A stretch of 30,762 bases of DNA, taken from contig JADIIX010000195.1 in NCBI GenBank assembly GCA_027604505.1, positions 1,496-32,257 on the forward strand, read 5' to 3'. The position numbers and the translations under genes were made by a program. The stretch's first letter is position 1, and every line of letters begins with the position of its first letter. The notes beneath the pieces are model-generated. The model had not been told where the DNA came from. It worked only from the letters and a program-made list of their open reading frames with translations, and searched no databases. This document shows, in pieces, positions 22,201 through 30,762 of the stretch. This DNA is from Gonapodya sp. JEL0774. Taxonomy: Eukaryota; Monoblepharomycota; Monoblepharidomycetes; Monoblepharidales; Gonapodyaceae.

Positions 22201-23564
22201 TCCTTGGGCTTCGGTGAGCACTAAAGATGGAACAAAGCTTGAAAGTTCAGCCGGCTATGAGGGACCACTGTCTAATCTCACTGTCGGTTTGCCCATGGGC
22301 GGCCTCACAATCTTCACCGTAAACACATTTTTGCGTCTCTTCAAATGACTAGAGACAGAGTAAAGGTCAGCATACGATAAATCGTTCTAGAGAAACGCTG
22401 ACGCACACGACACATGACCGTTTTGTAATTGCGGCCCTTCCACTTCTTGTATGCCTCCTCGAGCTCCTTCTCTTGCGCTTCTTCATCTGCCGAAAGCACA
22501 TTTTTCAGAGACGGGTCGATAACAACCTTCGTTTTGTCGACAATCCGCACACATCGCACGTTCAAGGACTCGATCGCTTGGGCAACGGAGCGGAAAGAAG
22601 AATTATATTCTGAGGAACATCTAAATTAGTCGAGCTTGGTTCCACCTGAGGCAAGGACACAATCAGGATCAACTCGCCTTCGGCCACCAATCTCTGTCCG
22701 TGTGCGAAGTAAAACATATCGCAAAGGACGTGAACATCTATCGGACGCTTTGTCCTCACGAGTCCTAGAAGCTGATGCTTAAAGACAGCTAAACTCCTGT
22801 TTCGATGTGGTGGATGAATCACAGTCTCTCTGCGGAAGTTTCCGTGATGAGCGGGGGCTTCGGGGTCGCGAGCGGAGAGTGGAAGCAGCCCGACCAGGCG
22901 AACAAGGCTGCAATGATAGCCTGGGAATGTATTGACAACAAATACATCCGAATAGCTGTTGGCGGACAGAGTTTTCCAGAAATTAGAGGATGTCGAGGAT
23001 GTCACCACACTCGCATCCTTAGCACCCACACTCTCAGGAACGCATCGAGTTTGTTCCCTTCCATATTGACCATCGCCGGTTCAATCCTGGGTTCTCCATC
23101 ACTCATTGGTTTATCCTCGGCCCCAGAACTTCGGGCGGCAGCGTAAGTTTGGATGGACTTGTCAAATTCGCCATCTGGGTATTTTGCAAGGAACTGCTCG
23201 CGAACTTCGTCGATGGGGATGAAGAGAACTCCATCCCATAATTGAGCAAATTCTTCAAGGAATTGCACGCCTTCAACGGGCAGGTCCAGCACATTCATAA
23301 TGGGCGATGTTGATATGAAGACACGCTCTCGGTCTGGGGAATAGGGGATATTGGGGACCGGACCCTGGGTATCACGACGAAGACGTCTAGAAGCAAAACG
23401 CTTCAAAGCTCCGGGATATAGCTTTGTGGTTTGGCTGGATGATGGGATAAACTGATGGAGGCGGGCGTTGGTGGGAACTAAACCCCGGTGTTGACCACCC
23501 GACTTCGTGTGTTGACTGATGAGCTTGCATGTTTGGTTCACTTGAAAATTCACATAAGCTCGCC
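19223..23564 (-). CDS. Putative multi-LOTUS (OST-HTH-like) and CCCH zinc-finger protein, 5' end unresolved
   Basis: Exons read 5' to 3' on the minus strand: 23564-23006, 22955-22674, 22620-22407, 22348-22282, 22220-22143, 22061-21839, 21780-21609, 21546-20912, 20838-20677, 20620-20464, 20416-20274, 20214-19597, 19541-19223. They keep phase throughout and encode at least 1208 residues. The clearest domain is a C-x8-C-x5-C-x3-H zinc finger with a TTP-like lead-in YKTVMC (22424-22295), a kind that usually binds RNA. Around it lie helix-strand-helix segments resembling LOTUS/OST-HTH modules, for example FGSLSQKMYQEVYGREL with FISSLYDFTIV; SLIAVYKSYYGE; FKHQLLGLVRTKRP with VAQAIESLNVRCVRIV; and FNALLKQITDPEIRCIG. 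The start codon is not fixed: the exon at 23564 needs a phase-1 upstream exon, or translation begins at an internal ATG (MNVLDLP). Domain calls are by eye; the CCCH is firm, the LOTUS assignment tentative. Confidence 0.6.
22295..22424 (-). other. CCCH zinc finger encoded across an intron
   Basis: The first Cys codon (22412-22410) is in one exon; the second Cys (22327-22325), third Cys (22309-22307) and His (22297-22295) are in the next. The intron 22406-22349 falls two codons' width after the first Cys. Spacing is exactly 8-5-3 residues, and the lead-in YKTVMC resembles the tristetraprolin-family lead-in. Confidence 0.8.
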
Positions 23565-23797
23565 CTGTAATAATTGTGATGAAATTTGAAGAGCAGCCTC
23601 TCGAAATCACATGAAAGTCTATTCTTAGTTTACTTTACGGATAAGTAACATCTCACGGGGAGCTCATCAAACCACCTTCTTGTTATCCTTCACTAAGTGG
23701 ACGAGCAATTATGTAGCTTGGACGAAATCTATGCTCATGTGCACGGCCGAGTACACACACTCGAGCCCGCTTGCTCTTGGAACCCATTCTTCAAACG
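23565..23797. promoter_or_regulatory. Divergent promoter region between the LOTUS/CCCH gene and PP2A B subunit gene
   Basis: About 230 nt separate the first recognised minus-strand exon from the PP2A-B ATG at 23798. If the minus gene has an upstream exon here, the non-coding space is smaller still: a minus ATG at 23787-23785 starts a 34-codon frame (MGSKSKRARVCVLGRA...). The region must carry promoters for both directions. No TATA box is evident. Confidence 0.5.
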
Positions 23798-25910
23798 ATG
23801 TCTGGAGAAGACGATAACGGCTGGAGATTTGCACAGTGTGTTCTTTTGCTGCATGCTATGTTAGGACGCCGTGTTGTATCCTACTTCTGCTCATCCCGCG
23901 TTTGTTTCATGTGGCACTCCAAATTGCACAACCGATTGCATCCTCGTCATCGTACCTCATCCGCTAACGCGAAGGTGTTTTGGTGATAAGGGTGATGTTG
24001 AAGATGTCACTGAAGGTGATTGGAACTTCGATTCCTGGAACGTCAGGTTGAGTGGTGGGAGTGGAGAGCTGTGTTGGCTTCGTGACTGTCGTGCTGCCAT
24101 GGAGGATCGCTAGCATCCTGTCACGAACAGAAAGCCCGAAAAAATTGTGGCTTGTTTCACCCGGGAAGCCGGTGTAATTTGCGAGGGAGCTCCCACTCTC
24201 AGTCTTTATCCGAATACCTGGAGAGATGCTCCCCATGCTCTTTGAAGCTCTTAGCGGACTGATACGCTTTCTATGTGCTTTTGGTCAGCCGACATTATCT
24301 CGGCCGTCGAGTTTGATGAGACAGGGGATTACCTCGCAACAGGGGACAAGGGTGGTCGAGTAGTGCTGTTCGAGCGGAATGAGGGGGTGAGTCCCTCAGG
24401 GATTTTCATCATTAATGAGCGTAATTTAATTTCTATTCGCGGCCTGTTTTGTCTCGACTTTCGGGTTCCCGCCGCGACAGAAGAAGGGCTGCGAGTACAA
24501 ATTTTACACAGAGTTTCAATCACACGAGCCGGAGTTCGACTACCTCAAGAGTTTGGAAATCGAAGAAAAAATCAACAAAATTCGGTGGTGCAAGCGACAA
24601 AACGCAGCGCACTTTCTGCTGTCGACCAATGGTGATGGACGCTTCCTTTCATGACCATGATCGGCCAAATGTCTGAGCGTTCTCCACCTTGCAGACAAAA
24701 CCATAAAGCTATGGAAGATCTTTGAGAAATCCATCAAACTTGTAGCTGAAAACAACTGCTCGGAGGGTGATAACCCTTCAAAGTTCACCCGGGAGACCCT
24801 CAAACTACCTAAGCTCATCCACCAGGACACGATGATCGCTGCCATTCCTCGTAAAATTTACTCGAATGCGCATGCTTACCATATCAACTCCATATCAGTC
24901 AATTCCGATGGGGAGACTTACCTCAGTGCCGACGACCTTCGCATCAACTTGTGGAATTTAAACGTAGCAGATCAAAGTTTCAGTGAGTATGATTTTACAT
25001 GATATTTCTGTGCTTTTGGGTTCTATCATACGGTGTGACTTGTAATCGTCTCAACTCGTGCACAGACATTGTCGATATCAAACCCGTTAATATGGAGGAA
25101 CTGACAGAGGTCATCACAGCTGCCGAGTTCCATCCTATATCCTGCAATACTTTTATGTACTCGAGCAGCAAAGGTACCATCAAACTCGCGGACATGAGGA
25201 TGGCGGCCCTCTGTGATCAACATGCCAAAGGTGCGAATAAATGGCGTTTACCGGTGATATAGAAATTTCAAATGATCGGGACTTCACAGTATTCGAAGAA
25301 GAGGAGGACCCTCAGAACAAATCATTCTTTTCCGAAATCATATCCTCCATCTCTGACGTGAAGTTCACCCGAGACGGGCGCTACATAGTTTCCCGTGACT
25401 ATCTGACGTTGAAAGTCTGGGATATCAACATGGAGAGCAAACCTGTCCAAACAATACTTATACACGACTTACGGAGCAAGCTCTGTGACTTGTACGAGAA
25501 CGATTGTATTTTTGACAAGTTCGAGTGCACAGTAAGCGGGGACGGGAGGTGAGTGAGAATCTGGTTACTGCATATGGAAGCCATGTCAGTCAACAGGCAC
25601 TCGTTTGCGTTCTGTCAGTCACGTTTTAACGGGGTCGTATAGCAACTACTTTCATATCTACGATCGGAACGGGAAAAGCGATATCGTTCTCCAGGCGGAC
25701 AAATCAGCCTTCAAGGCAAAGAAGGCCGGTTCTGCGAAGAACAAACCGACAGTGACGGCAGGCAAGGGTAAAGTCACGAAGAAGGAGGAGTTGTTGAACG
25801 TGGACTCATTGGACTTCGGGAAGAAAATCTTGCATGCGAGCTGGCACCCGCGGGAAAACACAGTTGCGCTAGCGGCGACGAACAATTTGTTCTTGTTCCA
25901 GCAAGTTTAG
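23798..25910 (+). CDS. Protein phosphatase 2A regulatory B subunit (PR55/Cdc55 type, WD40)
   Basis: Seven-bladed WD40 propeller that directs the PP2A catalytic/scaffold core to substrates in mitosis, septation and stress signalling. Exons: 23798-23835, 23975-24015, 24289-24386, 24481-24631, 24695-24982, 25066-25230, 25290-25548, 25619-25910 (1332 nt, 443 residues, close to the usual 440-460). The start [19 protein letters not shown] is characteristic. Other signatures are [83 protein letters not shown] and [15 protein letters not shown]. The first two exons are only 38 and 41 nt, and the second intron (24016-24288, 273 nt) is the longest of the gene. The C-terminus carries the usual Lys-rich loop and ends NNLFLFQQV. 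Confidence 0.97.
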
Positions 25911-26281
25911 TGAAGGCGACCCGCGTTGTTAAATGTGTTTTCCTTGTTTAGAGTTCGAGCTGAGGCGGTAAAGGTGACATTGAGGAGTGTCACTTAATGG
26001 AGCATGTACGGGGATTGGGAAGCCTGTATTTTAGCCCAGTTTGAGCAAATATAAGGGTGCATGGTGGAGTCTGGTCGGTGTTGTGGACACGGAAGCCCCT
26101 TCAAGCTTTTGCCACAATTGGTCTCAATCCCCGCAAATTTGAAACTCTTCCTCTACAGTTGTTCCCTTTGCTGTTCGCGCTTCAGAACAGCTTTAACCTC
26201 CAGCGCTCACTCAACCGTAATTCGTCGATTCAGCTTAGTTGATTTGGTCGGCTGAACCCCTCCCCAAGAAGGCCGGCACCA
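25911..26281. other. Intergenic region before the unrecognised acidic/Ser-rich gene
   Basis: About 370 nt between two plus-strand genes. It should contain the PP2A-B 3' end and the promoter of the gene starting at 26282. Small open frames at 26057-26255 have no family resemblance. No RNA gene or repeat is seen. Confidence 0.6.
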
Positions 26282-28674
26282 ATGCGCTCCGCAGAAGCCC
26301 TTCTCTTGGACGACCAGCAGCTCAGCCCTGTCCACACGAGCCAGCATGTTGATTTTCTCTCGCACGAGTTTGAAGGCGTGCAGCTTGTCCGGACTGCTAG
26401 AAGCATACGTCACTTATCCGATCCATCCAACCCAGAAAGCGTTGGAATCCGGCTCAAACACCACGGCAGAAAAGGTCGGCTCCGAAAGAGAAAGCAAACC
26501 GATACTGGTACTCGAGAGAACATAGAGAATCGCCCCATTTCCTCGAACGGCTCGACAACAAGTGTACCATTGACCCTCGGTGGTGGGAACGGGATCGACC
26601 CGATCGTGGACTCAGACTCTGGCTCAGACAATGACTCAGAAGATCTTGATGATGACCCTACGAGACCTGATACTTGCCATCGAGTCGTTCAGACGCACGA
26701 GACACGCAAGGTTCGCCTTCAAAACATACTGTGGAGGTTGTGGGCAGTGAAGACTCTTTCGTTGCCCGGTACTGATCCACGAGACCTGAATTGTAAGTGC
26801 CGTAATCTATAGGTTTTTGGTGATAATTGAGATGCTGACAGTGTCTATGCACACGTCTAAAAGGGGACAAGTCAGCAGATGCTACAAGCCTTTACGGCCC
26901 ACTACCAATACTTCCACCGCCCATTTGGATCGACCCCCCCATCTCAAGCTCGGATTCTTCTTCTTCTAGAAAGAGCTTTGCGGATTGCGACCCCTTGATC
27001 AACGTTGTTGGCGCCGTTCCAACCTTCTCATCTAGGAATACCCCAACCGTTACACGGCCACGGACGAGCTCCTTTAACTCTCGCTCGTTTGGCGCCTTCA
27101 GCCCTAACTCTTTTAGCTACTCCGTTCACTCGCTTTCTGCATTTTCGGACCAGTATTCCGGGGTGACACCACCGCAGCGTGTGCGGGGGGTCCTCCGTGT
27201 GCGACCACCCCAAAATGCCCTTGACGTTGCCGCAGAACTTGACAAACTTGATGCTTTAAATGAGGAGTATTGTTTGTTCCACGAGGGTACCAACAATCTC
27301 AGATTCGGTGGCGGGCCGAAAACAGTCAGGAGCCAGGAGACAATTTCAGACGAAATGGACGATGGCGAGTGCCAGTGTGCGGAATGCGTGGGCGACATCA
27401 CCCTCAACATGTACGATACGGCTTTCAACGAAGCTCCAATTCTACCTTACCCGCTTTCAGTTCAAGACCGAGTGCGGGTTGCCCTAGGCATCAAGTCACT
27501 CGAGGTCGTGCTCACGGAGATGGCAGCAATAGAGGCCGCTGCTCTTGCTAAGGAGGATTTAGAGCGAGATAGACTCGGTCTGAGTGACACCGAGGATAGC
27601 ACGAGCGATTTTGGGTTGACCATGTCCAATTTGACACCATTACGCCTACCTCGAGGAGGTGTGACCCAGGACGGAACCTCGGCCAATCCCAAAGCCAAGA
27701 CCCGACGGAAACGAAGGGTCGAATTTGAGAAGAAGGTGGAGCAGGCGGTCATTGTGTACCCGGACGAGGAGAGCATCCTGGAGGAGGAAGATGAAGACGA
27801 AGATACTACTGCGTTCCTCTCCAGCTCGCCGTTGCGGACGTACTACTCTCCAGATGGAGAATCCATTCCAAAATCGTCTTCAAGGCAAGACGTTAGCGAC
27901 TTTTTCGACAAGGACTACATTGGCAGCTATCGGCGGCCCCCCATGCCAGTCTACCGCCTTCCGCACGGCCAACGGCATTGGGGACCCGGCCAATACGGCT
28001 TCAACCACGTACATGTCGGGCACCACCAACGCCACCGTAAATCAGGGCATTCTGTTCGCCGCATTCCGAGCACCGACGAGCTCTATGAAACCGCCTCGTC
28101 GAGCTCTACTATCGGCCGCAACCCCTCTCTTGACGGTCTCTCCGATTCACCCTCTGTAAATTCACTGAAGAAATTCGGCCGCTCCGGCCGTGTCCCTCGC
28201 TTCAGCAGTGGGAGCAGTCTCACGTTTGTTGGTTCCAACTCAGGCCGCACAGCGAGCACTGTGTCCATGAGTAGTACGGGCACGGCCTCATCACTTGGTG
28301 ACAGCGAATCCGCTTCGAGCACGCGTCGACGCCGTAGAAAGCCTGCAGGGTTCCGACGCATTGAGAGTGGAGACCTCGCAGAGCCCGGGGTATCAGTTCC
28401 ACAATCACACATGGGGGGAAAACGGCGAAATCCACGACGCACTGATGCCGACCCAACGAGTAATGGCCGGAAGGATGAAGAGGAGGAGGATACGTCAGGG
28501 TCTAAGAGCTACATTGGCTACGTTGCTGATGTGGCAGGTCAACGCGTTGGCACAGCGCTGGCCTACGTGGGCGTGGACCAAGGAACAATTGCGAGGGGAA
28601 GAGAGGTGCTGGACAATGTGAGAGAGATGGCTGGGTGGTTGGGTGTGGTTGCCGGGTTCGCTGGGTGGATATAG
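26282..28674 (+). CDS. Unrecognised Ser-rich/acidic protein with hydrophobic C-terminal tail
   Basis: I do not recognise a family. Exons 26282-26792 and 26864-28674 (GTAAGT donor; joins DPRDLN to WDKSAD in frame) give 773 residues. Visible parts: a basic patch (RKGRLRKRKQ, about residue 61), an acidic patch (DSDSGSDNDSEDLDDD, about residue 103), then a Leu/Trp-containing helix (NILWRLWAVKTL) near 150. In the middle is a hydrophobic, probably folded segment (LSVQDRVRVALGIKSLEVVL) followed by Ala-rich helix. A second acidic run (EEEDEDEDTT), a His-rich stretch (HVHVGHHQRHRKSGH), long Ser/Thr-rich low complexity and basic RRRRRK follow. The last 20 residues (EMAGWLGVVAGFAGWI) are hydrophobic and could be a membrane-associated tail, preceded by an amphipathic stretch. 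GC content at third positions and the lack of stops over 1.8 kb support coding. No function can be assigned. Confidence 0.7.
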
Positions 28675-28900
28675 GTTGTCACAAATTCCTGCACATGCTG
28701 TTTCCTTTTTTGCTTTGTCCGAATTTCTGGAAAGAGAACATTTGCGTACGTACTTCATCTCTTTTTCCTTTTGGACGGTTATGTTTTGGATTTCCAAGGG
28801 TAACGATCATGAAAGGAAAGTAATGTGTGTACAGCGACGCTAATGTGTCAATATTCATTTGTCTTCCATATTATATTTCTACACGTCCTTCGTGCGTTCA
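28675..28900. other. Convergent intergenic region
   Basis: 226 nt between the stop of the unrecognised plus-strand gene and the MOG1-like stop on the minus strand. T-rich and AT-rich, consistent with shared 3' end signals. No other feature. Confidence 0.6.
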
Positions 28901-29819
28901 TCATCCAAAGAGCGAAAAGTCTACGATTGAAAAGCTGTTCACCAGGTCTGTGAACTCGCCATGACCAGTGGACAAACCCCCACCACCGTTCGGTACCACA
29001 ACGCCGTTCGCAACAACTGCGCCACCACCACTGGCATTGGCCACTGCGCCAGCGCTACTACTCTCTGTCGAAATGAGTGCCGGATCATTGTAGGTGATGA
29101 CAATGTCGCTCGAATGAGGTGCCGGCAGGCGAACCACAGCGAGGTGGACATTCACGAGGTTGCGCGCGTTTTCCCGATACTTTGAGATAAGAGAGCGACC
29201 GTGGACGAGGGAGACGATCGCGTTGGAACTGGGGGGCGAATGGAACGGTCGTTGTGCGTGACGGGAGGTGCAAAGGTACAGTGTACAGAGCATGAGCGAG
29301 CAATACATATTTTTCCAGGTAAGTGCAGTGACGGCGGTACCGCACTTGTCCGCTAACTCACGGAAGTTTGGGGAAAGCAGAACCTGAATAATTCTCGACG
29401 TTGAGGATCTGCGACTGCTCCTTGGCGTCGTTCTCCTCTGCAATGTTCCAAAAATGCCAGCTGCAAATCAAACACAAAACATAAGGAGTCTATATGAGAT
29501 TCTCCATGGCCATCAAAAACTGTGTATCGGGCAAAAGGAACACCGGACAACCCATTCTCACCTCCCGCACTCTGCACCAGCCACATCAGCAACTTCCAGG
29601 ATCTCGATGATCACGCTCGCATCTGTTTGCGAGTGTACAAAGACCTCTTGGGTATCTGGGATCTCGCGAAGCTGGCTGACGGCCGGGGTGGGTGGTTGTC
29701 AGCGACAAGGTTTCGTGCACTCAAGAATGATCAGAAACCGACGATACATACCTCGCATCGAGAAATCCATCAGATATTTTGGCTTTGATTGCACCACCGA
29801 AGAGTTCGCGAAGAGCCAT
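28901..29819 (-). CDS. MOG1: MOG1-like Ran-binding protein (Ran guanine nucleotide release factor)
   Basis: MOG1 binds the GTPase Ran and promotes nucleotide release, supporting nuclear protein import. Minus-strand exons 29819-29752, 29675-29562, 29460-29362 and 29228-28901 join in phase to 609 nt, 202 residues, the normal family size. Family marks: N-terminal LFGGAIKAKISDGFLDAS with QLREIPDTQEVFVH directly after it; SVIIEILE; WHFWNIAEEN; and the C-terminal LVNVHLAVVRLPAPHSSDIVITYNDP block. The ATG at 29819 is the only sensible start for this pattern. After ITYNDP there are about 60 residues, including a low-complexity Gly/Val/Asn/Ala stretch, before FTDLVNSFSIVDFSLFG. That tail corresponds in position to the family's closing strand but is inflated by the insertion. 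It is convergent with the gene ending at 28674. Confidence 0.9.
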
Positions 29820-30170
29820 GGTCGGGTGATGGAATTAGAAGCATTTATATATGGTTGTGGACAGTCTGGCGAGAATCAAAGGCCACAGCGCTTGCTGAAC
29901 TACTGAAGTTTGATGGAATCGCTGAAACCGCTGAAACCCAAGAACTAACTCGTTCACTCAAATGAATACATTTTCTTTCGAGATTGCGGTGATTTCACTT
30001 AGTCCATTATTCCATGTCTTTGTTGATGAGTGAGGGGCAAGTCGCTGCACAAGCTGTGTACTCGGAAGTACATATCACTTCAAACATGAGTTCATACAAA
30101 CATAAATACACGAAATCCGGTAAAAAGTCCATTCTACACGCCCACCCCATCCCCTCCTTCATCCCCGCCT
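29820..30170. other. Region between MOG1-like start and the next minus-strand gene end
   Basis: About 350 nt holding the MOG1-like promoter (reading leftward) and the 3' end of the gene ending at 30171. A tandem pair CGCTGAAAC lies at 29920-29928 and 29929-29937, about 100 bp before the MOG1 ATG. No coding segment is recognised. Confidence 0.55.
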
Positions 30171-30762
30171 CTATATCGCTTTCCCCTTCCCCTTATCCCT
30201 CCTGTCCGCCGGCACGACACGTTCGCTCCCTTGAGGCGTACTCTCACCGACCACGGTGTCCAGCCGGCTGATGTCCCCCCTCATCTCCCGTAAGGCATCC
30301 AGAATCTCCTCGAGCGAGGACACGAGAGGTGCGAGGGGGGGTACGTGTACCTGGTGCGAGCAGCGGCGTGGGAAGAGAAGAAGGATGGTTGGATGTCGCA
30401 TAACATCGCAAAGGTTCGTTCAACAGTAGAGCTTGAGTGTACTTCTTGTGAAAGGTTCGCGTGCCACACCAGACATTTTGCTCAAGCGGTCATGATCCTC
30501 TCCGGTCTATCCCCTCTTCCACACAACGCCACGAGCGTCACCCTTTTCCATTGGGTTCCACTCGAAGTACCCATCCGCCACTCTAAGATTCCAAGAAGGC
30601 ACTTTTCCAGAAAAACACCACACTTACCCCAACACCTTCCAGCTCATCCTTTCCCCTGCCAGTCACCCCATACGCCGCCGCGCCCCACCGAATATCCGCT
30701 GCCCGGCTCGCCGTCCGGTTTCGGACGAGATGGTTGAAGAGGGTGATGAGCGTGCTGAGGGA
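30171..30762 (-). CDS. Unrecognised gene, 3' part (5' end outside window)
   Basis: Two minus-strand exons can be argued. The first runs from the window edge to 30628 and reads LSTLITLFNHLVRNRTASRA then ADIRWGAAAYGVTGRGKDELEGVG before a GTAAGT donor. The second, 30350-30171, begins after CGCACCAG and reads VHVPPLAPLVSSLEEILDAL then REMRGDISRLDT, ending in a Lys/Gly tail (DKGKGKAI). Phases agree (0/0). The intervening 277 nt intron is long, and a further exon inside it cannot be excluded. The last exon looks like a short amphipathic helix plus a basic tail. I do not recognise the family. Confidence 0.45.

Noticed and set aside
23964-24236. Minus-strand frame beginning [15 protein letters not shown], considered as the 5' exon of the LOTUS/CCCH gene
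   Set aside because: It lies within exon 2 and intron 2 of the secure PP2A-B gene and would force the two genes to overlap head to head; no splice path of the right phase was found.

Overview
The window looks like a piece of a fungal nuclear genome. Genes are dense, lie on both strands, and are cut by many short introns (mostly about 50-110 nt, GT-AG, with two GC-AG cases). A Zn2Cys6 regulator with the fungal middle-homology region and a fungal-type LIM/RhoGAP protein point to Fungi. An apparent Integrator subunit (INTS4), which is generally described as missing from yeasts and other well-studied Dikarya, suggests an early-diverging, for example chytrid-like, lineage. That lineage call is inference.

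Layout, left to right. (1) 1-3878, plus: 3' two thirds of the RNA polymerase III largest subunit; its first visible exon sits in a poor-looking, G-rich window edge. (2) 4046-7353, plus: Zn2Cys6 transcription factor, 10 exons. (3) 8066-12914, plus: LIM-domain Rho GTPase-activating protein, 10 exons. (4) 13411-15491, plus: tyrosyl-DNA phosphodiesterase (TDP1) family, 2 exons. (5) 15568-19020, plus: INTS4-like HEAT-repeat protein, 13 exons. (6) 23564-19223, minus: large protein with one CCCH zinc finger and about seven LOTUS/OST-HTH-like segments, at least 13 exons, 5' end unresolved. (7) 23798-25910, plus: PP2A regulatory B subunit, 8 exons, divergent from (6). (8) 26282-28674, plus: unrecognised Ser-rich/acidic protein with a hydrophobic C-terminus. 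(9) 29819-28901, minus: Ran-binding MOG1-like protein, 4 exons. (10) 30762-30171, minus: C-terminal part of an unrecognised gene.

The genes do not form an operon or an obvious single pathway. Several concern RNA metabolism (Pol III, INTS4, the LOTUS/CCCH protein), and the rest are general cell-biology genes (Rho and Ran GTPase control, PP2A, DNA repair). Exon joins were chosen by splice-site sequence, phase continuity and family resemblance, all by eye. For every complete model the summed exon length is a multiple of three. No RNA genes, CRISPR arrays, transposons or long repeats were seen.
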